Part shown: positions 51,191-59,862 of the stretch, in pieces
How positions within the stretch are numbered: the stretch's first letter is position 1
Layout: each line of letters opens with the position of its first letter
DNA from: Lysinibacillus sphaericus
Lineage (GTDB): Bacteria > Bacillota > Bacilli > Bacillales_A > Planococcaceae
Reading direction: 5' to 3'
Assembly (NCBI RefSeq): GCF_002982115.1
Contig: NZ_CP019980.1
Coordinates: 2,550,001-2,614,000 of the forward strand
Length of the DNA: 64,000 bases
Position numbers and translations under genes: made by a program
Notes under the pieces: generated by a model
The model's database searches: none
Seen by the model: only the letters and a program-made list of their open reading frames with translations
Told to the model about the DNA's origin: nothing

Positions 51191-51421
51191 ATGTCAAAAA
51201 ACACCATGATATGGACCATTATTACTGCTGTTCTGACTGCTATTGTATACATAGATGGCTATTACTTGTGGGGTATCTTTTTTGTCACTATTCCTTTAGC
51301 GGTTGTATCAGCTATCATTTCGATGGTTGTTACATATAAAGAACAACGACCTGTCTATATGCTTGTAAATGTATTGTTCAATTTTATTGCGATTATTGGT
51401 TTTTTTGTTTTACACAAATAA
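51191..51421 (+). CDS. Small membrane protein
   Basis: 76 residues from ATG 51191 behind AAGGAGGAGA. Three hydrophobic segments (about 7-24, 27-47, 55-73) with a short charged loop (YKEQRPVYM). No family recognised. It lies 140 bases after the toxin gene but behind its terminator. Confidence 0.6.
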   Translation: MSKNTMIWTIITAVLTAIVYIDGYYLWGIFFVTIPLAVVSAIISMVVTYKEQRPVYMLVNVLFNFIAIIGFFVLHK

Positions 51422-51517
51422 CTTGACGGTAATAGCTATTTTAGCGCGTACACCCACTCGTAGAATTTAACTACTGCAGTTGATTTCCGCTACGTGCGGA
51501 CGCTTCTCATTCATCAT

Positions 51518-51568
51518 AGCGTTAGCCGCAACCCTCTGCTTGTAAGCGGTTTGGTTGCGGCTAACGCT
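51518..51568. repeat. 16-bp perfect inverted repeat
   Basis: AGCGTTAGCCGCAACC and GGTTGCGGCTAACGCT are separated by 19 bases. The GC-rich words (GCGTTAG, GGTTGCGG) also occur in the middle of the dispersed element at 44454, so this may be a relic of the same repeat family. Confidence 0.6.
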
Positions 51569-51611
51569 GTGTGTATTTTCCCTACTCTCCGCTAAAATCT
51601 CATGACCTTTT

Positions 51612-51830
51612 TCAGAAGAAGGTTAATCCTTTCCGTTCTTTGTCTACAAACATCATATACTCACCTACTCCAACCGTTCCAAATGAATCCTCATCAGCGC
51701 CATTAATTTGCCATATTCTATCAATTTCACCCTGTCTATTAAATGTTTGTAAAACAGTTAGCAAGAAGCTTAACAATTTCTCCAATGTATATCAAAAGCG
51801 CCTCTATACCAGCGTTTCTAATCGTTAAAT
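51612..51830 (-). pseudogene. Relic of an unknown gene, frameshifted
   Basis: The minus strand reads RNAGIEALLIYIGEIVKLLA and, after a frame change, VLQTFNRQGEIDRIWQINGA followed by DEDSFGTVGVGEYMMFVDKE and a stop. It looks protein-like across the shift but no start signal is present. Function unknown. Confidence 0.35.
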
Positions 51831-52081
51831 TTTATCGTCCCTCCATCACTTTTTCATAAATGTTTACGGTGTCCGCACAAATTTTGACGGTCTCCGAAAG
51901 CAAAAATTTCGGAATCCCACCATTGTAATGTCGGAATTTGTAATGATAGGATTAAATTAACTCGAGGGTATATCTATTGCTGTTGCAGCAAACTTATGAA
52001 ATATACAGATTCTAGCGATTAACAAAAATTTACATTGCTATTATTTTTCATCTTTCCATAAATTCGTGAAGGAAGGTTCGT

Positions 52082-52954
52082 GTGAGAGATTTAAAAAAGG
52101 GCACTATTTATGCAATTATTTCAGCTTTATGCTTTGGCATAATGCCTATTTTCGCAATAAAAGCATATAGCTTTGGTATGTCCGTTTATACATTACTCGT
52201 TTTAAGATTTTCAATAAGCTCTTTATTATTTTTTATATTTCTAATATGGAAAAAAACAACGTTTAAAATAGGCAAAAAGGATTTCAAGTTACTTTTTCTA
52301 TTAGGTGGTGTGTTATTTACACTGCTTTCAGTCTTGCATTTTGAATCATTAAAATATCTAACATCATCGATGGCCGTCTTATTATTATTTTCATTTCCTA
52401 TATTTGTATCAATTTTTTCTTTTTTTATCTACAAAGAAAAGTTAAAGATACAATCAATCATCGCTTTATTATTCACCTTTATTAGCATGATTTTTTTATT
52501 AGGGGTTTCTTTTCAAGGTATAAATATGAAAGGTGTAGCTTTAGCGTTACTAGCAGCTATTGTCTACGCACTTTATATGATCCTTGGAAAAAAAGTCACT
52601 GATAATAACTCCCCAGTCGTAACAAGTACGTATGTTACCTTATTTGCTGCACTAGGTGTAATTTTAATTGGCCTAATTAGAAATGAACTACATTGGAATT
52701 TTACTTCAAATGCATGGATTTACGTATTCTGCATTGTTGTTATTTCAACTATTATTGGCGAAATAACGTTATTTAAATCTCTACAGATTCTTAATTCAAC
52801 AAATGTTTCTATGATAAGTATGGTCGAACCGATATTTACTTCTATTTTTGGCTTACTATTTTTGCAGGAAGTTATGCAACCGCTTCAATTATTAGGAGGC
52901 TTATTTATCTTAATCGGATTAACTTTTTTAATATATTTTCAAAACAAAATTTAG
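52082..52954 (+). CDS. EamA/DMT family transporter
   Basis: 290-residue drug/metabolite transporter with ten membrane helices in two EamA repeats (first YAIISALCFGIMPIFAIKAY, second ALALLAAIVYALYMILGKKV). The second repeat ends with SMVEPIFTSIFGLLFLQE, a common EamA signature. Starts at GTG 52082 with GAAGGAAGG upstream. It stands 36 bases in front of the histidyl-tRNA synthetase-like gene, likely in one operon. Such carriers export amino acids or drugs. Confidence 0.87.
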   Translation: MRDLKKGTIYAIISALCFGIMPIFAIKAYSFGMSVYTLLVLRFSISSLLFFIFLIWKKTTFKIGKKDFKLLFLLGGVLFTLLSVLHFESLKYLTSSMAVLLLFSFPIFVSIFSFFIYKEKLKIQSIIALLFTFISMIFLLGVSFQGINMKGVALALLAAIVYALYMILGKKVTDNNSPVVTSTYVTLFAALGVILIGLIRNELHWNFTSNAWIYVFCIVVISTIIGEITLFKSLQILNSTNVSMISMVEPIFTSIFGLLFLQEVMQPLQLLGGLFILIGLTFLIYFQNKI

Positions 52955-52990
52955 TTCAATTCAATTACTCATCGAAAGGAAGATTCTAAC

Positions 52991-54319
52991 ATGGTTTTAA
53001 ATCTAAGTGAACAGAAACTATCCATTCCTGAAGGAACCGAAGATGTTTTAGGGCTTGATATGAGATATCGAGAACACATCATCAATATTATTAAAGAAGT
53101 ATATGAAAACTATGGTTTTAATCCACATAAAACACCTATTTTAGAATACTTAGAGACATTTAACGGACACCACGGAGAAGGAGAAAAGTTATTTTTTCAT
53201 ATAAAAGATAAAAACGACAAGGATTTAATTGCTCGCTATGATTTAACCGTTCCACTGGCTAGAGTAGCAAGTATGTATCCAGATTTACCAAGACCTTATA
53301 AAAGATATCAAATTGGTCCCTCTTTTAGAGATGACGAGCCTGGAAAAAGTCATTTTAGAGAATTTACCCAATGCGATGCTGATATAATTGGCGCAGACAG
53401 TTTATTAGCTGAAATCGACATTACAGTAATGGCACATGAATTACTAACTATATTAGGCATAAAAAACTTTGTTTTAAAAATAAACCACCGACTACTTATA
53501 CAAGCTTTAGCACTGAAAGTCGGTTTGCAGAGCAAAGAAGAGCACCTCGGATTACAAAGAGCTTTAGACTATGCTGATAAAGTGTCTAAAGATGGATTAC
53601 AAGGTGTTAAAAACAAACTATTAGAAAATAATATTCCTTTAAATATCGCAAATCAAACCCTAATGGAAATTGAGAGTTTTGCTAACCTTTTAACGCAATT
53701 TGATGATTTACAAAATCAAATCAATCAAATTGAAAAGTTCTTTGATAACTGCCCTTCCGCAGCAAAGGCGGCAGCCGATTTGAAATTTATCATGTCTTAT
53801 TTGCCAAAAAATGTTCAATCCAATATAAAAATAGATTTAACATTAGCAAGAGGAGCCGATTATTATACAGGTTATATATTAGAGGGCGTTGCAATCGATA
53901 CTGAAATCGGAGCAATTTTAGGCGGTGGGCGATACAATCAGTTAGTTTCAGCTGTTGGCAATGCAAATGAAGCAGGCGTTGGCTTAGCCTTTGGTTTAGA
54001 AAGACTGTTATCCGTTTTGAAAAGCTTAGATTATATTGATAAAAATATCGAGCTACCTTCCAAAATATTGTTAGCTAATACCAACGTAGAATTCCATCCA
54101 AAACTATTTGTGATTGCTCGGGAATTAAGAAAATACTATGATGTGGATATTTATTATAATCAATCTCCATTTGGTGACATCGTCCATTTCGCTCAACAAA
54201 ATAAGCATCAAATGATTATAGAACTTATTGGAAAACAACCATTAATTCACGCTGTCATAGAGAATGAGACCATGCAGTCAAAAGTGACTGATATTTTAAA
54301 TAATTTAGACTGTATCTAA
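52991..54319 (+). CDS. Histidyl-tRNA synthetase paralogue (class II, archaeal/eukaryal-like)
   Basis: 442-residue class II synthetase. Motif boxes are RYDLTVPLARV, motif 2 KRYQIGPSFRDDEPGKSHFR and EFTQCDADIIG, the His-specific LARGADYYTG, GGGRYNQLV and motif 3 GVGLAFGLERLL. The C-terminal HGTP-type anticodon domain is shorter and diverged. The D-E-P-G and CDADI forms resemble archaeal/eukaryal enzymes more than the standard bacterial HisS. It is probably a second HisRS or an amino-acid-activating enzyme. Linked to a DMT exporter; ATG 52991 has AAAGGAAG upstream. Confidence 0.82.
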   Translation: MVLNLSEQKLSIPEGTEDVLGLDMRYREHIINIIKEVYENYGFNPHKTPILEYLETFNGHHGEGEKLFFHIKDKNDKDLIARYDLTVPLARVASMYPDLPRPYKRYQIGPSFRDDEPGKSHFREFTQCDADIIGADSLLAEIDITVMAHELLTILGIKNFVLKINHRLLIQALALKVGLQSKEEHLGLQRALDYADKVSKDGLQGVKNKLLENNIPLNIANQTLMEIESFANLLTQFDDLQNQINQIEKFFDNCPSAAKAAADLKFIMSYLPKNVQSNIKIDLTLARGADYYTGYILEGVAIDTEIGAILGGGRYNQLVSAVGNANEAGVGLAFGLERLLSVLKSLDYIDKNIELPSKILLANTNVEFHPKLFVIARELRKYYDVDIYYNQSPFGDIVHFAQQNKHQMIIELIGKQPLIHAVIENETMQSKVTDILNNLDCI

Positions 54320-54409
54320 TGATAACTACAAGATGTTAGGAACACGATTGTTAAACAACTTTTCTTGAACGCCAATTACTAAACATCCCCCCATGGAAAT
54401 ATTGATACT

Positions 54410-54448
54410 AGGATTGTTACGTTAACTTTTGCAAGACGTAGCAATCCT
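54410..54448 (+). terminator. Terminator of the DMT-HisRS unit
   Basis: AGGATTGTTACG and CGTAGCAATCCT form a stem with one mismatch, followed by ATTTATAT. Confidence 0.65.
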
Positions 54449-54550
54449 ATTTATATGTCGTAAATGTCAATTCATAACCAAAACTTCACAAGGCATACTA
54501 AAGTTAGCCATGATTATTAATTAGCCACTTTTGCCGTCATTCACTGCGTA

Positions 54551-54674
54551 ATTCCACTCATTTGGTATAACATAATTCTTTAAAATTACAGCCCTTACAG
54601 CGCCATTCATCCGTCGTTTGCTGAAAGTCTTCAATATCCACTGGCTCGTTCGTCAGAATATCTGCTTGAAACTT
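54551..54674 (-). repeat. 124-bp duplication of the 3' end of the AddB-like nuclease gene
   Basis: This stretch matches 56383-56506 at 122 of 124 bases. It carries the last codons of the nuclease, including the CxxC...C region, without the rest of the gene. Similarity fades gradually to the left (more mismatches) and stops sharply to the right. Confidence 0.85.
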
Positions 54675-54951
54675 AATTTAAGCTCTCATACAGGTTCTGA
54701 GTAAATCAAAACCTTTATGTAACAACGGTTTTCAATTATAGCATTATCATTATTAATCGCTAACTGTTACTGTAAATCGTTTTTGGTCGCTTTTTAATCA
54801 CTTATTTTATAACGAAAGACCATTCATTCTCTCGGAGTGTTCTGTTCTATTAGCGTTACTCACGCCCCTATAAATTCAGTGTTTTTGATATTTCTAACAA
54901 ATTTAAATATATTAATATCGGAATTAAGAAAAATTAAAATGAGGTTTCAAA

Positions 54952-55053
54952 ATGAACAAACTAGAACAAACAACCCAAGAATTACTGAAAGTTGGTTATA
55001 CGCTTGAGGAAATAATTGAACAAACTATTATGCAGCATGGAACCGCTAACTAA
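54952..55053 (+). CDS. 33-residue peptide
   Basis: Short gene from ATG 54952 with GAGG upstream. The peptide (LEQTTQELLKVGYTLEEIIE) is a helical, acidic segment. Eighty bases later a second small gene follows. No family recognised; both may be small regulatory proteins. Confidence 0.45.
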   Translation: MNKLEQTTQELLKVGYTLEEIIEQTIMQHGTAN

Positions 55054-55130
55054 TTAGTTGTCTGTTTTTTTATATACTTTCCACTCTTTATTTCCTACAA
55101 TAGGAACAGAGAAGGAGGATAAACAAACTC

Positions 55131-55433
55131 ATGAAATTAAACAATAATATCCATATGAATAAATTCCGCATAAGAAGATGGGTAAACTTGCACCGTGAGC
55201 AAGAAATCCTTATTACAAGTGAACATTATAATCGTTTGGGTGATATAGGATTGCTGAAAATTATAAAAATAGCTTCATATAAAGATAAAATCATTTCATA
55301 CGACCCGCAATTATTTGAGGTTATGCAATCTAATGTTGACCCTACATCACTTTCAAAACTTACTAGAGACTACACACAATACACTAGAGAACGTTATTTA
55401 AATAATCAGAAAAAATCAACTCATTATATTTGA
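55131..55433 (+). CDS. Hypothetical small basic protein
   Basis: 100 residues from ATG 55131 behind AAGGAGGA. Strongly basic N-terminal half (NKFRIRRWVNLHREQEILIT) followed by a helical part and a basic tail. No membrane segment. It may bind nucleic acid, judged only from charge. Confidence 0.55.
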   Translation: MKLNNNIHMNKFRIRRWVNLHREQEILITSEHYNRLGDIGLLKIIKIASYKDKIISYDPQLFEVMQSNVDPTSLSKLTRDYTQYTRERYLNNQKKSTHYI

Positions 55434-55443
55434 AAAAAAGATT

Positions 55444-55609
55444 GAGGCTGAGACATAACTAAAAAAATTTAAGGAACAGAGGAAAAGTGTTCATAAATTT
55501 TTGCTATATGGAGCAGAAAGCACCACCGAAGCAGACAACAACGGCGCAGCAAAAAAGTGTTAGATTGACTGCCATCAATCTAACACTTTTTCTCTTTTGC
55601 CCCAGCCTC
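55444..55609. repeat. Dispersed GAGGCTGAGACATAAC element, short copy
   Basis: About 166 bases, sharing both ends and the terminator (GTGTTAGATTGA / TCAATCTAACAC) with the element at 44454 but lacking about 130 bases of its middle. It serves as the terminator after the gene at 55131. Confidence 0.8.
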
Positions 55610-55720
55610 TAGTTATTTATTTTGATGACTTAATAATAAGTACTCAACTTGTGTTTTATGGGCTTGATTAACGTTCTGTGTTGCACTAATTTATACTGCA
55701 CCAGTGATTTCTTTATAAAC

Positions 55721-56194
55721 TCAAAAACTATTTACCTCAGCTATTAAACTGTCTACAAATTCGTTAATTTGTTCCATTTTTACTTTTAGACATAGTGCAG
55801 GACCACTTTCTGATGCTCTATGACTATTCTTCTCCCCTGCATCTAATACAAAAATTAATCTATAATAAGGCTCCCACTCATCCCTTTCATGTTCGGGTAC
55901 TTGAAGAAAACCATATCCAGGATAATAATAATTACCAAATAGAGGAATGTGATAAATACACAAACCTGGATCGTGAGGCTCTAGCATACTTAGGTGCATA
56001 ATATCAATTTGTTTTAAATCATCTAATAACCTTAAGAAATCTCTTTTTAAGCAAGCGATTTCTGTATGTACCTCTGGAAAAGCAGGTCCGGACCGGAAAT
56101 GAATGTAGAATTTTACACTCTCATCATTAACTAATTTTAAATTTATTTCAACTTCACAGCTAGGTTGACCACCATAATCTTTTAATAAAGCCAT
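55721..56194 (-). CDS. Hypothetical protein, possibly immunity-related
   Basis: 157 residues. Acidic, mixed alpha/beta (SCEVEINLKLVNDESVKFYI; FLRLLDDLKQIDIMHLSMLE) ending with VKMEQINEFVDSLIAEV. No membrane segment. It is similar in size and character to other isolated immunity-like genes in this window, but no family is recognised. Confidence 0.55.
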   Translation of the reverse strand: MALLKDYGGQPSCEVEINLKLVNDESVKFYIHFRSGPAFPEVHTEIACLKRDFLRLLDDLKQIDIMHLSMLEPHDPGLCIYHIPLFGNYYYPGYGFLQVPEHERDEWEPYYRLIFVLDAGEKNSHRASESGPALCLKVKMEQINEFVDSLIAEVNSF

Positions 56195-56389
56195 AAATAA
56201 TTCCCCTTTACCCTTATTAACATTTGGTTATACTAGATAAAACACAACAATCTACAGTTACTATACCATGGCAGCCGAAATATAAACTTTAAGATTATCC
56301 AGGAGCAACTAGGTCACTCATATATAAAAATGATGCGTGCGACTATTTAAATTAATTGGTCTCTTGCGGTCACTCGCTCCATATTCCAC

Positions 56390-57325
56390 TCATTTGGTAT
56401 AACATAATTCTTTAAAATTACAGCCTTTACAGCGCCATTCATCCGTCGTTTGCTGAAAGTCTTCAATATCCACTGGCTCGTTTGTCAGAATATCTGCTTG
56501 AAACTTTTTCATTTCCAGTACACTACGTCGAAATGTATGTAAAATAGTGTCCATATCAAATGATGTAAATGTATATTGTTTTCGCTGCCCCGTTAGTAAA
56601 TATTCATTGTATACCTCAATTTTCTCTAACATTACCCCGTATTTTTGTTGGACGTAATAGGCATAGAGCGCTAACTGCTGACGATCATCATCGGATTTTC
56701 CTCCGGTCTTCCAATCGATAATAATCCATTTATCGGCCATATCATCGTAATAATGAAAGTCCATCACCACAAAAACCTGTGTATCCTCAATTTTCATTGA
56801 GCGAAACTGTTCGGGTTCGCCAATCCGTAATGAACCTGTTTGCGCAGTTATTTGCATAAACGTCTCACTTAGAAGAAAGTTTGTAAAAACTGCTTCCAAC
56901 CTACTTTTATAGTCTGTTATCAATTCAGCATTTAGTTGACCATCATAGTAAATTTCCTGCATCATGTAATACTTATTAGGCTGATGTCGCCACAAGTCTC
57001 CATGACGGGTTGAATCAATAAAGGCGGCATTTAGTTGACCACGAGCACGATTAACAAGCTCCGCAACTGACGGCACTGCCCCCGTTTGCAAATAATCAAT
57101 AATGGTTTGTTCGATGAGCCGGTGAACAATTTGTCCAAATAAAATAGGCATCGCTTGCAACTTTTTTAAGCGATACACATGCTGATGAAAGGGCTCAACT
57201 TGATAGCTCAACCAGCCATTATGAGCAAAATAATATTCATATCCATATTTTCTGGCGCAGCTCGTTAACGTTTTATGGCGTGAAAGTGACCAAGAAAAAG
57301 CTGGAAATGGTGATATGTCAAACAT
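56390..57325 (-). CDS. PD-(D/E)XK nuclease with Fe-S cysteines (AddB/Cas4-like)
   Basis: 311-residue stand-alone nuclease of the RecB/AddB C-terminal type. The N-terminal SRHKTLTSCARKYGYEYYF gives one Cys, and WRCKGCNFKELC at the C-terminus gives three, the 4Fe-4S arrangement of AddB and Cas4. The core catalytic Asp-x-Lys is in WIIIDWKTGGKSDDDRQQLA; QQLALYAYY is the conserved helix. It starts 12 bases after the TSUP gene on the same strand. No helicase or CRISPR gene is near. Part of its 3' end is duplicated at 54551. Confidence 0.85.
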   Translation of the reverse strand: MFDISPFPAFSWSLSRHKTLTSCARKYGYEYYFAHNGWLSYQVEPFHQHVYRLKKLQAMPILFGQIVHRLIEQTIIDYLQTGAVPSVAELVNRARGQLNAAFIDSTRHGDLWRHQPNKYYMMQEIYYDGQLNAELITDYKSRLEAVFTNFLLSETFMQITAQTGSLRIGEPEQFRSMKIEDTQVFVVMDFHYYDDMADKWIIIDWKTGGKSDDDRQQLALYAYYVQQKYGVMLEKIEVYNEYLLTGQRKQYTFTSFDMDTILHTFRRSVLEMKKFQADILTNEPVDIEDFQQTTDEWRCKGCNFKELCYTK

Positions 57326-57336
57326 GGAAACCCTCC

Positions 57337-58077
57337 TTATAACTGGTGGAAGAAATCATAACAAAGTTGCAAAATCAACACAATTGTGACAACGCGTAAC
57401 AGAATTTTTACTTGATTCGCTTTTACCTTAGTAGCTAGGATAATGCCTATTTGTGCACCAATAATGGAACCTATCATTAAGACAATTGTTAGCGGCCATT
57501 CAATTTTTCCCGTTGCAATATACGTAATAGCTGCCCCAGCACACATGGCAAAAACGCCTACACGAGACAAACCTACTGCTTTTATATAGGAAAGTTTTTC
57601 ATGGGCATAAGTATATAACGCTAACGTACTACTACCCGGACCAAATAACCCATCATAAAATCCTACCCCAAGCAAAATGGGACCTGTTTTTCGATTCATT
57701 TTAAAACTGTCCACTTCACCAAAATCAGCCCCACCGATAAAGGACATGATTAGTGCAAAGCCTAATAAAATAATAGCAATTAGTGTTAACGTCTGACCAT
57801 TCAGAAAGGAAGCAAAAAGCCCACCTAATGTTCCCCCAATTAAAGATACTAGCAAAACGGAACGCATTTCCGCCCATGACAATTCCTTTCTTCTATAAAT
57901 CGTATAAAAGCTAGAAAAAGCACTGACCATATTGGAAACTTTATTTGCCCCAATCGCTGAGTGAACCGGCACGCCCATCAGCATCATCGTTGGCAATGTG
58001 ATTAAACCCCCACCGCCGACTAATGTACCAATTAGATTTCCTGCAATACCGATTACTAAAAATAAAACGTATTCCAT
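57337..58077 (-). CDS. TSUP (TauE/SafE) family membrane permease
   Basis: 246-residue permease of the sulfite/sulfonate exporter group with about eight membrane segments in two halves. The glycine-rich N-terminus (GNLIGTLVGGGGLITLPTMM) and the GVGFYDGLFGPGSSTLALY block of the second half are the family hallmarks. Likely exports a small anion such as sulfite or imports an organic one. Probably co-transcribed with the nuclease downstream. Confidence 0.88.
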   Translation of the reverse strand: MEYVLFLVIGIAGNLIGTLVGGGGLITLPTMMLMGVPVHSAIGANKVSNMVSAFSSFYTIYRRKELSWAEMRSVLLVSLIGGTLGGLFASFLNGQTLTLIAIILLGFALIMSFIGGADFGEVDSFKMNRKTGPILLGVGFYDGLFGPGSSTLALYTYAHEKLSYIKAVGLSRVGVFAMCAGAAITYIATGKIEWPLTIVLMIGSIIGAQIGIILATKVKANQVKILLRVVTIVLILQLCYDFFHQL

Positions 58078-58170
58078 CTAATCCTTCTTTCTACATCCAA
58101 ATGATGTTAATCTTATGTTACAGTATAACAGAATCCTATTTTGAAAGATGAACATATTGAGGTGATTTTC

Positions 58171-58674
58171 ATGCATGCACAACAAAATACACCCATGCCG
58201 AGGCTTTGTAAACAACTAACGATTGTTGTAGCAACCATTTTTACTGCTGGCATTACTGCAACGTTAATTCAATATCGTAAGCTCCCCTCATCCATTCCTG
58301 TTTTACAAAGCTTTACGACTGACCATGCACAGTTTGGCCCTAAAATCGCCATTTTCTATTTACCCTTTGTAGCGTTAATGCTTTTTTTACTTTTACACTA
58401 CTTAGAAATAAAGGCTGCTTATCCAGTAGTACGAAAACACAAGCCATTCCTTTCTCATCTGGAGCGACAAAATGGTATGATTACTTTTTGTCTTATTAAA
58501 AACAGTATTTTGCTATATTTTACATATTCACTTTTTAATGATTTAACAGTGGCAATGGGACATCATCGTATTTTACAACAATGGCATGCATATGGATTTC
58601 TTGCTTTGTTATTCGTTATCTTTATCGCCGGCATTATTCGCGGGCTATTACTTCAACATAAAGCAAAAAGCTAG
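58171..58674 (+). CDS. DUF1648-type membrane protein
   Basis: 167 residues from ATG 58171 with GAGGTGA upstream. Four membrane segments. LPSSIPVLQSFTTDHAQFGP after the first helix is a DUF1648-like loop (usually ...LPxxIPxHF...). Divergent from the TSUP gene. Function unknown. Confidence 0.65.
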   Translation: MHAQQNTPMPRLCKQLTIVVATIFTAGITATLIQYRKLPSSIPVLQSFTTDHAQFGPKIAIFYLPFVALMLFLLLHYLEIKAAYPVVRKHKPFLSHLERQNGMITFCLIKNSILLYFTYSLFNDLTVAMGHHRILQQWHAYGFLALLFVIFIAGIIRGLLLQHKAKS

Positions 58675-58807
58675 CTGCACACAAGTATAGGTGCACTAGC
58701 TTTCTTTCTATATCCATACGCCACTATTTGCTAGCTGAATGCTGCAATTTTATCATGAAGTAAAAGTCATTGAAATCTATTTTTCAATTAATCTGGAGGT
58801 GTTATCA

Positions 58808-58993
58808 ATTAAAAACTGTTCAAAAAAGGATAGCATAGTAATGGCATCTGGCTTATTCTTTATCGTTTTTTTCATTAAGTTAATTAAGGATTTAAATGAT
58901 TTAAGTGTACTTAATTTAGTAGCCTCTATTCTTTTGGCAACAATATTTGCGGTAATATTTTTTATTCTTAAATATCCATTTAACAGCAAATAA
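58808..58993 (+). CDS. Small two-pass membrane protein, possible ATT start
   Basis: Frame open from 58739. The only good ribosome binding site, GGAGG at 58794, has no ATG behind it; eight bases later stands ATT (58808), while an in-frame GTG at 58799 abuts it. The product has two hydrophobic helices (SGLFFIVFFIKLIKDL; VASILLATIFAVIFFIL). The start codon is therefore uncertain and possibly rare. Confidence 0.45.
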   Translation: MKNCSKKDSIVMASGLFFIVFFIKLIKDLNDLSVLNLVASILLATIFAVIFFILKYPFNSK

Positions 58994-59015
58994 TCTCATT
59001 TTATACGATAATCAA

Positions 59016-59060
59016 CCATAAAAAAGTCGATTGCATCCTAAAATTTTGGACCAAACGACT
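59016..59060. terminator. Bidirectional terminator
   Basis: AAAAAGTCGATTG and CAAACGACTTTT form an imperfect stem between two convergent small membrane-protein genes. Confidence 0.6.
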
Positions 59061-59068
59061 TTTACAAT

Positions 59069-59317
59069 TTATATTACATCATTCATTTTCTTTTTATTGT
59101 GGGAGAAGATACTTTCAAAATATAAATTCATTAATATCAGCCCTAATGCAAAAGCAATAAGACCTCCACTAATAAATGCAAGTAACAGTTTATAAAATAA
59201 TCCAAAGTCAGCTGTATATTGATAATAATTTAATATTAGAAAAATGCCTATTGTGCCAATAATCGAAGTAAAACTAGAAATACAATATGCCCATATAAAT
59301 TGTTTTCTACTGTACAA
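59069..59317 (-). CDS. Small two-pass membrane protein
   Basis: 82 residues. TTG 59317 is preferred, with AAAGGATG upstream. Two hydrophobic helices (ISSFTSIIGTIGIFLILNY; LLLAFISGGLIAFALGLIL) and a basic tail. No family recognised. Confidence 0.5.
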   Translation of the reverse strand: MYSRKQFIWAYCISSFTSIIGTIGIFLILNYYQYTADFGLFYKLLLAFISGGLIAFALGLILMNLYFESIFSHNKKKMNDVI

Positions 59318-59564
59318 AATATTCCCACATCCTTTCAATGTGCTTGTATATATTAGAATGAGAAAAATAAAGCAAAAATATGCATTTTATAAACATTTAT
59401 TTGAAAATAACAAAGGTTTGTTTTTATTCTAGAAATAGAAAGAAGCAGTACTTAACGCTCCCCCAACAAATTTTCCGTTTTTTGTACTGGGTTTCACAAA
59501 TTACGGAAAATAGATTATACTGGAACTAACTATTAACAATCTTATTCAAAAAGGGGAATCTCCT

Positions 59565-59759
59565 ATGACAGAAAATAATCAGACAGAAGCACCAAAAAAG
59601 AAAATGAGTCTGCAAGAAGCAGTAAAACAACAACTAGAAAATAAAAAGAACAAAAATGCTGCGACTAAAGGGAAAATGAATGGCGATACTTCTACAAAAA
59701 AAATGAAAAGTCAGCAAACTAAAAAAGCAAGTAATACGCGTAGAAAAATGGGCGTTTAG
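59565..59759 (+). CDS. Lysine-rich small protein
   Basis: 64 residues from ATG 59565 with AAAGGGGAA upstream. Very basic and low in hydrophobic residues (KKKMSLQEAVKQQLENKKNK; TSTKKMKSQQTKKASNTRRK), hence probably disordered and nucleic-acid binding. Followed by a strong terminator. Role unknown; small basic proteins of this kind occur in Bacillus spores. Confidence 0.6.
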   Translation: MTENNQTEAPKKKMSLQEAVKQQLENKKNKNAATKGKMNGDTSTKKMKSQQTKKASNTRRKMGV

Positions 59760-59814
59760 TGGACATAGCACGCTAGATCAACAATCATTGATAATTCCAG
59801 ATCCACTATAAAAG

Positions 59815-59857
59815 AAAAAGCATTCAAGGAACGGCTATGTTCCCAGAATGCTTTTTC
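59815..59857. terminator. Bidirectional terminator
   Basis: AAAAAGCATTC and GAATGCTTTTTC form the outer stem, with GGAAC / GTTCC inside. It lies between two convergent genes. Confidence 0.85.
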
Positions 59858-59862
59858 TCTTA

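Larger units (their letters stand above)
51422..52081. other. Intergenic region with palindrome and a gene relic
   Basis: About 660 bases. It holds the 16-base palindrome at 51518 and a decayed minus-strand reading frame at 51612. No intact gene with a start signal. Confidence 0.5.
54320..54951. other. Intergenic region with a duplicated gene fragment
   Basis: About 630 bases without an intact gene. It holds a terminator at 54410 and a 124-base copy of the end of the nuclease gene at 56390. Confidence 0.7.

Noticed and set aside
51571..51828. Plus-strand frame of 85 codons
   Set aside because: The opposite strand shows a better protein-like signal (a frameshifted relic) and the plus frame lacks a ribosome binding site.
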